Below, piece after piece: positions 57,769 to 64,000 of a stretch of 64,000 nucleotides of DNA; positions within the stretch are counted from its first letter, which is position 1, and each line of letters opens with the position of its first letter. This stretch comes from JAMXLO01 sp037201625. GTDB lineage: Bacteria; Pseudomonadota; Alphaproteobacteria; Acetobacterales; Acetobacteraceae. The notes under the pieces are model-generated. The model was not told the origin of the DNA, did not search any database, and was given only the letters and a program-made list of their open reading frames with translations. The position numbers and the translations under genes are program-made. Location of the stretch: contig JBBCGR010000001.1 of NCBI GenBank assembly GCA_037201625.1, positions 558,001 to 622,000 of the forward strand. The letters run 5' to 3'.

Positions 57769-58350
57769 CTACGCCGGCAGTTCGTAGCCGATCGCCGCCT
57801 CCACCTCGATCGTCCGGCGCACGGCCGGGCGCGCCATCATGCGGTCGTGGTGCGCCGTGAGATGCGGGAACTCGCCGGCCGCGGCACCCAGTGAGCCGCG
57901 GAACCGCCAGAACAGCCGGAACAGGTGGATGTCGGCCACGGAATAGCGCCCGACCGCCCATTCACGCCCGCCCAGCCTCTGCTCCGCCACCGTATACACC
58001 GCGCGCGCGTGCTCGAGCCCCTGCCGCCGCGCCGGATGCACGGTTGACGCAACGAACGACATCCACGACACCACCTGCGCCTCGGCTTCCGGATCATCCG
58101 TCGGCAGCAGCGCCGCCTCGGGAAACCTCCGACCGAGATAGAACAGGATGCCCGCAACCTCGGTCAGCACGCGGCCGTCGATCAGCAGCGTCGGCACCTT
58201 GCCGTCCGGATTGATCGCCAGGAACGCAGCGTCGCGCATCTCCTTGCGGTGGAACGAGAGCGGCCGGCCCTCGAACGGCACGCCCACCTCGTGCAGCGCG
58301 ATGTGCGCCGCCATCGAACTCGCGCCCGGGGCAAAATACAGCGTCAGCAT
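57769..58350 (-). CDS. Glutathione S-transferase family protein
   Basis: A 193-residue GST. The thioredoxin-like N-terminal domain (MLTLYFAPGASSMAAHIALH) has the SS pair of beta-class GSTs; NPDGKVPTLLIDGRVLTEVA contains the cis-Pro of the glutathione site. The C-terminal helical domain runs to VRRTIEVEAAIGYELPA. It likely conjugates glutathione to an electrophile. ATG at 58350 has an AGGAGG site; the ORF extension to 58677 is antisense to the next gene. It is divergent from the molybdoenzyme operon over 79 bp. Confidence 0.87.
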   Translation of the reverse strand: MLTLYFAPGASSMAAHIALHEVGVPFEGRPLSFHRKEMRDAAFLAINPDGKVPTLLIDGRVLTEVAGILFYLGRRFPEAALLPTDDPEAEAQVVSWMSFVASTVHPARRQGLEHARAVYTVAEQRLGGREWAVGRYSVADIHLFRLFWRFRGSLGAAAGEFPHLTAHHDRMMARPAVRRTIEVEAAIGYELPA

Positions 58351-58429
58351 CGCCGCCTCCTTTCGCACAGACCCGTTGTAACGCCCTGCCGCCTGCCGAG
58401 ACCACCCTGTAGCGCAGAGGCGGAGACCG

Positions 58430-59140
58430 ATGATGTTACGACGGCGATTGCTGGCCGGACTTCCGCTGTCGACGCTCACGATGGTGGGAGCCCAGGCGGC
58501 GACCGGCGACCTCGCGGTGACCTGCGACACGACGCTCGCGCCGGTGTTGCGCAAGGCGGGCGCCCGGTATGAGGCACTGACGGGCGTGCGCGTGCACGTC
58601 TTTGCCACGCCGCCCGGACTGATCGTCCCACAGCTTGTCCGCGACATCCAGAACGACATCGTGGTGACGCAGACCACGATCCTCGATCAAGCTGTACAGG
58701 CCGGCGTCGTGGCAACGCTGCCGCGGGCGCAGTGGCGCAATCCCATCGTCATCGCCGGCAGGCGCGGCGCAACCATCATCAGCGGGAGTTTCGCCGCCGC
58801 CGATGCCTCGCCCGCAAGCGATATGGACACGGCCACAGTACTGTCACGGATCGGCATCATGACCGGACAGGTACAGGGCGCGCTCGACACCGATGAGGTG
58901 GCGTTCCTGCTGCGCACCGGAGCAGCACAGGCCGGCCTGCTGCACATGACGGACGTGCGGGCCCACGACGCGCTGAGCGTCATCCGGCCCGTGCCGCCCG
59001 ACATCCAGCCCGCCCTGCGCTACGCGGCGTCGGTCAGCAGATTGGCGCAGCGCCCCGATCCGCAAGGCTTCGTCCGCTTCCTGGCATCATCCGACGGCGG
59101 CGACGTGCTGACCGAAGGCGGATTGGAGATCACCGCATGA
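58430..59140 (+). CDS. Periplasmic molybdate-binding-like protein (ModA fold)
   Basis: A 236-residue exported protein with signal peptide (MMLRRRLLAGLPLSTLTMVG, cleavage near AQAATGD) and a type II binding-protein fold like ModA: VTCDTTLAPVLRKAGARYEA, and a C-terminal TDVRAHDALSVIRPVPPDIQP. It is the first gene of the operon, with ATGA overlap with the cytochrome gene. Beside a molybdoenzyme it could bind molybdate, but no ModB or ModC follows, so it may serve as a sensor, partner or other oxyanion-binding protein. Confidence 0.65.
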   Translation: MMLRRRLLAGLPLSTLTMVGAQAATGDLAVTCDTTLAPVLRKAGARYEALTGVRVHVFATPPGLIVPQLVRDIQNDIVVTQTTILDQAVQAGVVATLPRAQWRNPIVIAGRRGATIISGSFAAADASPASDMDTATVLSRIGIMTGQVQGALDTDEVAFLLRTGAAQAGLLHMTDVRAHDALSVIRPVPPDIQPALRYAASVSRLAQRPDPQGFVRFLASSDGGDVLTEGGLEITA

Positions 59141-59811
59141 CAACACAGGTCGACGAACAACGGCATCCGCTGTCACGACGGATCCTTCACTGGGTCATGG
59201 CGCTCTCCATGCTGGTCATGATCGGCAGCGGCTGGCGGATCTACAACGCCCACCCGATCATTCCAGACTTTACATTCCCGGAATGGGCAACGCTGGGCGG
59301 CGACGTGCAGGCCTCACTCGCGCGGCATGGCGATCCCGGCGTGGCCAGCGCCATCGCCTGGCACTTCGCCGCAATGTGGACGCTCGCGATCGCTTACATC
59401 CTGTTCATGGCTTGGGGTTTCGTGAGCGGCCACTTCCGGCGCGACTTCCTGCCGGTGACGCCGCGCATGGTCGTGCGCGACATGCTGGCGGCGCTGCGCT
59501 TCCGCCTCGCGCATCGTCTCGGCGAATACAACGCGGTGCAGAAGATGGCGTACTGGGGCGCACTCGCCGCCGTCGCGGTGATGATCCTGTCCGGCATAGC
59601 GATCTGGAAGCCGGTGCAGACCTATCCGCTGGAATTGCTGTTCGGCGGCTTCCAGGGCGCGCGCCTCGTGCATTTCCTCGTGATGGCGGGGATCGTCCTC
59701 TTCCTGGTCGTGCACGTCATGCTCACTCTGATCGTGCCGCGAACCTTGCTGGCGATGGTGGTGGGCCGTGCCACCGAACGTCGCCATGACACTGCGGAGA
59801 CCGTTCGATGA
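59137..59811 (+). CDS. Cytochrome b561-family di-heme membrane protein
   Basis: A 224-residue integral membrane protein with four helices and four histidines positioned as heme ligands: HWVMALSMLV, WHFAAMWTLA, and H-x14-H in LVHFLVMAGIVLFLVVHVML. It is of the YedZ/FdnI-type b561 group that moves electrons between quinone and a periplasmic enzyme. It overlaps both neighbours by ATGA, so it is coupled with the ModA-like protein and the molybdoenzyme. It probably supplies or takes electrons from the latter. Confidence 0.83.
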   Translation: MTTQVDEQRHPLSRRILHWVMALSMLVMIGSGWRIYNAHPIIPDFTFPEWATLGGDVQASLARHGDPGVASAIAWHFAAMWTLAIAYILFMAWGFVSGHFRRDFLPVTPRMVVRDMLAALRFRLAHRLGEYNAVQKMAYWGALAAVAVMILSGIAIWKPVQTYPLELLFGGFQGARLVHFLVMAGIVLFLVVHVMLTLIVPRTLLAMVVGRATERRHDTAETVR

Positions 59812-60512
59812 CACTCATCCGGCGCGAGACGCTGCGCGGTGGCCTGTCGCTTGGCGCACTGACGCTGCTCACTGGCTGCGACCTCAGCGATCACGATTCG
59901 GTGCAACGCGTCCTGGCGCGCTTTTCCCAGTGGAACGACAGGGTGCAGGCTGCGATCTTCAGTCCAGGCCGGCTCGCGCCCACGTTTCCCGAAGCAATGG
60001 CGGTCAAGGATTTTCGTTACAATGCCTGGTATGGACCGGACAAGGCGCCGCGCCTGGATCCCGCCGGCTACCGGCTGCAGCTTGCCGGCCGCATCGAGCG
60101 CAAGGCGCCCTGGACCGTGGAGCAACTCTACGCGCTGCCGCAGGTCAGCCAGGTGACGCGCCATGTCTGCGTCGAAGGCTGGAGCATGATCGGCAAGTGG
60201 AGCGGCACGCCGCTGCGGACGTTTCTTGAGCAGATCGGCGCGGATACCACGGCGCGCTATGTCGGATTCGAATGTGCCGATGGCTATTATGAAGGCATCG
60301 ACATGCCGACCGCGCTGCATCCGCAGACGATGATGGCGTTTCGCCTGTCCGACGAGGTGCTGCCGATGAAGTACGGCTATCCGTTCAAGATCCGCATCCC
60401 GACCAAGCTTGGCTTCAAGAATCCGAAATTCGTCACCACGATCTATGTGACCGACAAGCAGCCGCGCGGCTACTGGACCGATCGCGGCTACAACTGGTTC
60501 AGCGGACTCTGA
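59808..60512 (+). CDS. Molybdopterin-dependent oxidoreductase, sulfite-oxidase fold
   Basis: A 234-residue periplasmic enzyme. A twin-arginine-like leader (LIRRETLRGG) with a lipobox (LLTGC, Cys24) suggests a Tat-exported lipoprotein. The Mo-coordinating cysteine is Cys121 in RHVCVEGWSMIGKW, followed by GTPLRTFLEQIG and ADGYYEGIDM. Length and the FNPKY-like LGFKNPKFVTTIYVTD end match small MsrP/YedY- and SorA-like proteins. It may reduce or oxidise sulfur or methionine sulfoxide compounds. The cytochrome b561 gene precedes it directly. Confidence 0.87.
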   Translation: MTLIRRETLRGGLSLGALTLLTGCDLSDHDSVQRVLARFSQWNDRVQAAIFSPGRLAPTFPEAMAVKDFRYNAWYGPDKAPRLDPAGYRLQLAGRIERKAPWTVEQLYALPQVSQVTRHVCVEGWSMIGKWSGTPLRTFLEQIGADTTARYVGFECADGYYEGIDMPTALHPQTMMAFRLSDEVLPMKYGYPFKIRIPTKLGFKNPKFVTTIYVTDKQPRGYWTDRGYNWFSGL

Positions 60513-60514
60513 CG

Positions 60515-61261
60515 ATGGATCGCTCCGCGCTCTGCGCTGTCGGCGTGATGGCGAAGGCGCCGCGGCCGGGCTTCGCCAAGACCCGACTGTGTCCGCCGCT
60601 GCACCCTGCGCAGGCCGCGGCACTCAGTGCCGCCTTCCTGCGCGACATCACCGAGAACCTGGCGCTCGCGGCGCGCGACGCACCGGTGCACGGCTGCGTC
60701 GCCTATGCGCCGGCCGGTGCGGAGGATCTGTTCGACGGCCATCTGGCGCCGGACACCGCCCTGCTGCTGGCCGATGGCACGCCACCGATGCCGCCGGACG
60801 TGCAGGGTTTCGGGCGCTGCCTGCTGCATGCGGTGCAGGCGATGCTGGCCGCCGGTTTCGCTGCGGCCTGCGTGCTGAACTCCGACAGCCCGACATTGCC
60901 GACCGAGGTGCTTCGCCTTGCCGCGCGTCTTCTGCTGGCGCCGGGCGAGCGTGTCGTGCTCGGACCGGCGGATGATGGCGGCTATTACCTGCTGGGCGTG
61001 AAGCGGGCGCATGCCCGTCTGTTCGCCGACATCGCCTGGAGCACCAGCGGGGTTGCCGCGGCGACGCAGGCACGCGCCGATGAACTCGGCCTCGACGTCG
61101 CGGTCCTGCCGGCCTGGTACGACGTCGACGATGCCGCGGCACTTGCCAGGCTGGTTGCCGGCGATGCGGCGCCGGGCTTGCAGCCGTACCCTGCACCTTT
61201 CACGCGCGCCTGCCTCGCTCGCATCGGATTGTATCCCCGCCTCGACATCGCTGCGCAATGA
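60515..61261 (+). CDS. CofC/TIGR04282-like nucleotidyl/glycosyl transferase
   Basis: A 248-residue GT-A-fold transferase. GVMAKAPRPGFAKTRLCPPL near the N-terminus is the nucleotide-binding segment; CVLNSDSPTLPTEVLRLAAR carries the DxD-like site; GPADDGGYYLLGVKRAH follows. I place it in the family called transferase 1, rSAM/selenodomain-associated, alternatively arsenosugar glycosyltransferase. It starts 2 bp after the molybdoenzyme stop and overlaps the next gene by ATGA. Its donor is unknown. The companion radical SAM and GT2 genes match that association. Confidence 0.75.
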   Translation: MDRSALCAVGVMAKAPRPGFAKTRLCPPLHPAQAAALSAAFLRDITENLALAARDAPVHGCVAYAPAGAEDLFDGHLAPDTALLLADGTPPMPPDVQGFGRCLLHAVQAMLAAGFAAACVLNSDSPTLPTEVLRLAARLLLAPGERVVLGPADDGGYYLLGVKRAHARLFADIAWSTSGVAAATQARADELGLDVAVLPAWYDVDDAAALARLVAGDAAPGLQPYPAPFTRACLARIGLYPRLDIAAQ

Positions 61262-62607
61262 CGGGTGGCGGGCGCCGCGTGGTGATGCTGGCGGTCATCG
61301 GCGCCCTGCTGGTCATGCTGGCCGCCGGCGGACTGGCCCTGCTCGAGCGGCAGCCGGTCGGGCTGGCAAGCACGCTGCGGCTGCAGGCGTTCGTCGCCAG
61401 CCTTTGCGTGGCGGGCGCGCTGTGGCTGCTCGCCGTCGCCATCGTCCGCCGCGGTAGGCTGCCGCCGCGCGCGATCTGGCTCGTGCTCGCGGTCGCGGTC
61501 GCGATGCGGCTGCTGACGCTGTTCGCGCCGCCGGTGCTGTCGTCCGACATCTACCGCTATGTCTGGGACGGCCGGGTGCAGCTTGCCGGGATCAACCCGT
61601 ATCGCGACGTGCCGGCGGCCGACGAACTGGCGCCGCTGCGGGATGCGACGGTGTATCCACAGATCAACCGCGCCGACTATGCGCGCACCATCTATCCGCC
61701 CGGCGCGCAGGCCATCTTCGCGCTGGCGGCCATGGCGACGCCTGGCGTGTTCGGCATGAAGCTGATGATCGCAATCTTCGACGCGGTCGCCATCGGCGCG
61801 CTGATCGTGCTGCTGCGCATCGCCGGACGCGATCCGGCGGAACTGCTGATCTATGCCTGGCTGCCGCTGCCGGTCTGGGAATTCGCCGGCAACGCGCATA
61901 TCGACGGGGCTGCCGCGGGGCTCGTGACCCTCGCGCTGCTGGCCGCGGTGCGGCGGCGATGGGTGTGGACCGGCGTGCTGCTGGGCTTCGCGACGCTGAC
62001 CAAGTTCCTGCCCGTGGTGGTCCTGCCGGCGCTATGGCGGCCGTGGAACCGGTGGATGCCGGCTGCCTTCGCGCTCACGGTGGTGGCGCTCTACCTGTGC
62101 TACGCGACGGCCGGCTGGAAGGTGCTGGGCTTCCTGTCCGGCTACGCGTCGGAGGAGGGTTTCCAGAGTGGCAGCGGCATCTTCCTGCTGCAGGTGCTGA
62201 GCACCGCGGTGGCGCTGCCGGCCTGGGCACCGAAGCTCTACGTCGCGCTCGTGCTCGTGGTGCTCGGCGGGATCGCGGTGCGCTTCGCCTTCGCGACCCC
62301 ATTGCCGATGGCGGACGGGCCGCGCGTGCTGTGCCAGGCGCGCCAGGCGGCAATCCTGGCTGCGGTGCTGCTGATCGCACTCTCGCCGCATTATCCCTGG
62401 TATTTTGGCTGGCTCGCCCCCCTCGCCTGCCTGGCGCCGCTGCCGGGTGTGCTGTGGCTGCTCGCCGCCGCGCCGCTGCTGGCGCACGGCGCGCTGCAGT
62501 ATCTGGCAGTGCCCGCCGCGGTCTACGGGCCGGCGATCGCGCTCGCAGCCCTCGGTGCGGTGCGCGCCCTGCCCACCTCCCCCCAGATCGTCCGGAGCAC
62601 GCCATGA
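61258..62607 (+). CDS. Polytopic GT-C-type membrane glycosyltransferase
   Basis: A 449-residue membrane protein with roughly eleven helices. After the third helix it has SSDIYRYVWDGRVQLAGINP, the acidic first-loop motif of GT-C (GT87/DUF2029-like) mannosyl- or other polyprenyl-phosphosugar-dependent transferases; YPQINRADYARTIYPPGAQA follows. Further helices include the SPHYPWYFGWLAPLACL loop. Starts overlap by ATGA on both sides. It would transfer a sugar in the periplasm, consistent with the operon's export of an unknown glycoconjugate. Confidence 0.7.
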   Translation: MTGGGRRVVMLAVIGALLVMLAAGGLALLERQPVGLASTLRLQAFVASLCVAGALWLLAVAIVRRGRLPPRAIWLVLAVAVAMRLLTLFAPPVLSSDIYRYVWDGRVQLAGINPYRDVPAADELAPLRDATVYPQINRADYARTIYPPGAQAIFALAAMATPGVFGMKLMIAIFDAVAIGALIVLLRIAGRDPAELLIYAWLPLPVWEFAGNAHIDGAAAGLVTLALLAAVRRRWVWTGVLLGFATLTKFLPVVVLPALWRPWNRWMPAAFALTVVALYLCYATAGWKVLGFLSGYASEEGFQSGSGIFLLQVLSTAVALPAWAPKLYVALVLVVLGGIAVRFAFATPLPMADGPRVLCQARQAAILAAVLLIALSPHYPWYFGWLAPLACLAPLPGVLWLLAAAPLLAHGALQYLAVPAAVYGPAIALAALGAVRALPTSPQIVRSTP

Positions 62608-63647
62608 CAGCGTTGAAAGATCCGCGCCGCTACTTCGAAGCGGTGAAGACCCGCGCGACGGATGCGGCCGCACCGCCGGTGTGCCTCTACCTGGAGGTGA
62701 CCAATCGCTGCAACCTGCTGTGCGAAACCTGTCCGCGCACGTTCGAGACGCTCGAGCCGCCGGCCGACATGAGCTGGGATCTGTTCACCTCCATCGTGGA
62801 TCAGGTGCCCGACGTCGCGCGGGTGGTACTGCACGGGGTCGGCGAGCCGATGCTGGTGACGGCGCTGCCGCGGATGATCCGCTACCTGAAGGACCGTGGC
62901 ATCTACGTGCTGTTCAACACCAACGGCACCTTGCTGTCGGCGAAGAAGCACCAGGCGATGATCGACACCGGCCTCGACGAGTTGCGCGTCTCGCTCGACG
63001 CGGCGGACGCGAAATCATTCCTGGCAGTGCGCGGCAAGAACTTCTTCGACCGCATCGTGCGCAACCTGCGCGAGTTCACTGCGTTGCAGCGCGCGACCGG
63101 CGCGACGACACCGCGCGTATCGCTGTGGCTGACGGGCCTGAAGGAGACCGTCGAGCAGCTACCTGCGTTCGTGCGGCTGGCCGCCTCGATGGGCGTGCAC
63201 GAGGTGCATTTGCAGCGGCTGGTCTACGACGATACCGGCTATGGCCTCGCCCGGCCTGAATCCTCGCTATTCGATACGCTGCGCGCGGCCGAGACGCGTG
63301 CGATCGAGGAGGCCGCCGCACTGGCACGCGATCTCGGCGTCGAACTCGATGCGTCGGGTGCGACCGAACCCGGCCTCAGCCTGACGCGGCAGGATGAGGC
63401 GCAGCCCTGGTCGGCCTGCCGGCGGCCATGGTCGCTGATGTATTTCACCGCGCACGGGCGTGCGCTGCCGTGCTGCATGGCCCCGTTCTCCGCGCGCGGC
63501 TATGACAGCTACACGCTGGGCGACGCCACGCAGCAGACGCTGCGCGACATCTGGAACGGCGCGGCCTACCAGGAATTCCGCGGTGCGCTGCTGGGCGATG
63601 CGCCGCCGCGGCCGTGCGCGGGTTGCGGCCTGCGATGGAGCCTGTAG
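62604..63647 (+). CDS. Radical SAM/SPASM domain protein
   Basis: A 347-residue radical SAM enzyme. The 4Fe-4S cluster is ligated by Cys36, Cys40 and Cys43 in TNRCNLLCETC; GVGEPMLVTALPRMIRYLKD and NTNGTLLSAKKHQ follow. The C-terminus has SPASM-type cysteines (WSACRRPW, LPCCMAPF and PCAGCGLRWSL), which would bind auxiliary iron-sulfur clusters. Such enzymes modify peptides, sugars or cofactors. It has ATGA overlap with the preceding gene and overlaps the next by 13 bp. The substrate is not recognisable; no precursor peptide is seen. Confidence 0.85.
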   Translation: MTALKDPRRYFEAVKTRATDAAAPPVCLYLEVTNRCNLLCETCPRTFETLEPPADMSWDLFTSIVDQVPDVARVVLHGVGEPMLVTALPRMIRYLKDRGIYVLFNTNGTLLSAKKHQAMIDTGLDELRVSLDAADAKSFLAVRGKNFFDRIVRNLREFTALQRATGATTPRVSLWLTGLKETVEQLPAFVRLAASMGVHEVHLQRLVYDDTGYGLARPESSLFDTLRAAETRAIEEAAALARDLGVELDASGATEPGLSLTRQDEAQPWSACRRPWSLMYFTAHGRALPCCMAPFSARGYDSYTLGDATQQTLRDIWNGAAYQEFRGALLGDAPPRPCAGCGLRWSL

Positions 63648-64000
63648 AGCGGACGCGCGTGGCGGCGATCATCCCGACGCTGAACGAGGCAGCGACGATC
63701 GCCGCCACGATCGCAGCACTGCCCCGCGACGTGGTGGACGAGATCATCGTGGCCGACAGCGCGAGCCGCGACGGCACACCGGGCGTGGCACGCGCCGCCG
63801 GGGCGCGCGTCGTTGCCATCGGCGAACGGGGCTATGGTCGCGCCTGCGCCGCAGGTGCCGCGGCCACCGGAGAAGGCTGCGGCATCCTCCTGTTTCTGGA
63901 TGGCGACGGCGCCGACCGTGCCGACCTCGCGGATGTGCTGATCGCGCCGATCCGCAACGGCACGCATGATTTCGTCATCGGCTCGCGCGTGCGCGGCGTT
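63635..64000 (+). CDS. Family 2 glycosyltransferase, truncated by window edge
   Basis: The first 122 residues of a GT2. VAAIIPTLNEAATIAATIAA and EIIVADSASRDGTPG form the nucleotide-binding start, and GILLFLDGDGADRADLADVL has the DxD metal site. It resembles the dolichol-phosphate-mannose-synthase-like or transferase 2 rSAM/selenodomain-associated group. It starts at ATG 63635 inside the radical SAM gene, so it is coupled with it. The rest lies beyond the window. Confidence 0.8.
   Translation, partial: MEPVERTRVAAIIPTLNEAATIAATIAALPRDVVDEIIVADSASRDGTPGVARAAGARVVAIGERGYGRACAAGAAATGEGCGILLFLDGDGADRADLADVLIAPIRNGTHDFVIGSRVRGV

Overview
The window reads as the chromosome of a high-GC (by eye close to 70%) alphaproteobacterium, most likely Rhodospirillales and plausibly Acetobacteraceae. 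The evidence is the gene set itself: a CBP3-type cytochrome bc1 chaperone, DUF177, rpmF, plsX, fabH, ihfA and a MerR regulator lie in the order typical of that class. No rRNA, tRNA, CRISPR array, prophage or insertion sequence was recognised. Assignments come from reading motifs and gene order, without a database search.

Layout. 1-2500: a truncated GT-C membrane glycosyltransferase, an MFS transporter and BamE. 2670-7233: the housekeeping run (bc1 chaperone, DUF177, L32, PlsX, FabH, IHF-alpha, MerR). 7456-21522: a long series on the minus strand. Read in the direction of transcription it holds two LivK-type binding proteins, LivH, a fused LivM-LivG and LivF; then a HlyD/FUSC (DUF2955) efflux pair with a small potassium channel; then a taurine/sulfonate-type ABC importer interleaved with an amidohydrolase and a threonine aldolase. 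21733-25903: DUF6166, a zinc alcohol dehydrogenase, a frameshifted ada, two small secreted proteins and SixA. 25944-29244: an operon of MsrA, DUF302 and two acyl-CoA dehydrogenases. 29282-33091: a HisD-family dehydrogenase, a frameshifted membrane/coiled-coil gene and an SDR.

33292-43681 is a surface-polysaccharide island. It holds a large glycosyltransferase, GDP-mannose 4,6-dehydratase plus the matching reductase (a GDP-D-rhamnose route), a sugar/lipid-type methyltransferase, an acyltransferase and two tandem FkbM methyltransferases. It ends beside an RTX-like type I secreted repeat protein that has its own recognisable promoter with a palindrome. 44415-47565 holds acyl-CoA metabolism genes arranged around a divergent palindrome. 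It is followed by a prokaryotic glutamate-receptor-like channel, a GT2-GT4 glycosyltransferase, a DadA-like oxidase with an ABC importer, a family 5 binding protein and a GST.

58430-64000+ is a tightly overlapping seven-gene operon: a ModA-like binding protein, cytochrome b561, a sulfite-oxidase-fold molybdoenzyme, a CofC-like transferase, a GT-C membrane protein, a radical SAM/SPASM enzyme and a GT2. It is the best candidate here for an uncharacterised pathway.

The most striking non-coding signal is a dispersed palindromic repeat that begins and ends in CTAGAGC/GCTCTAG (four loci, five units). At three loci it supplies the TAG stop codon of the adjacent gene. A second, 247-bp composite palindrome lies inside the taurine-type ABC gene series.
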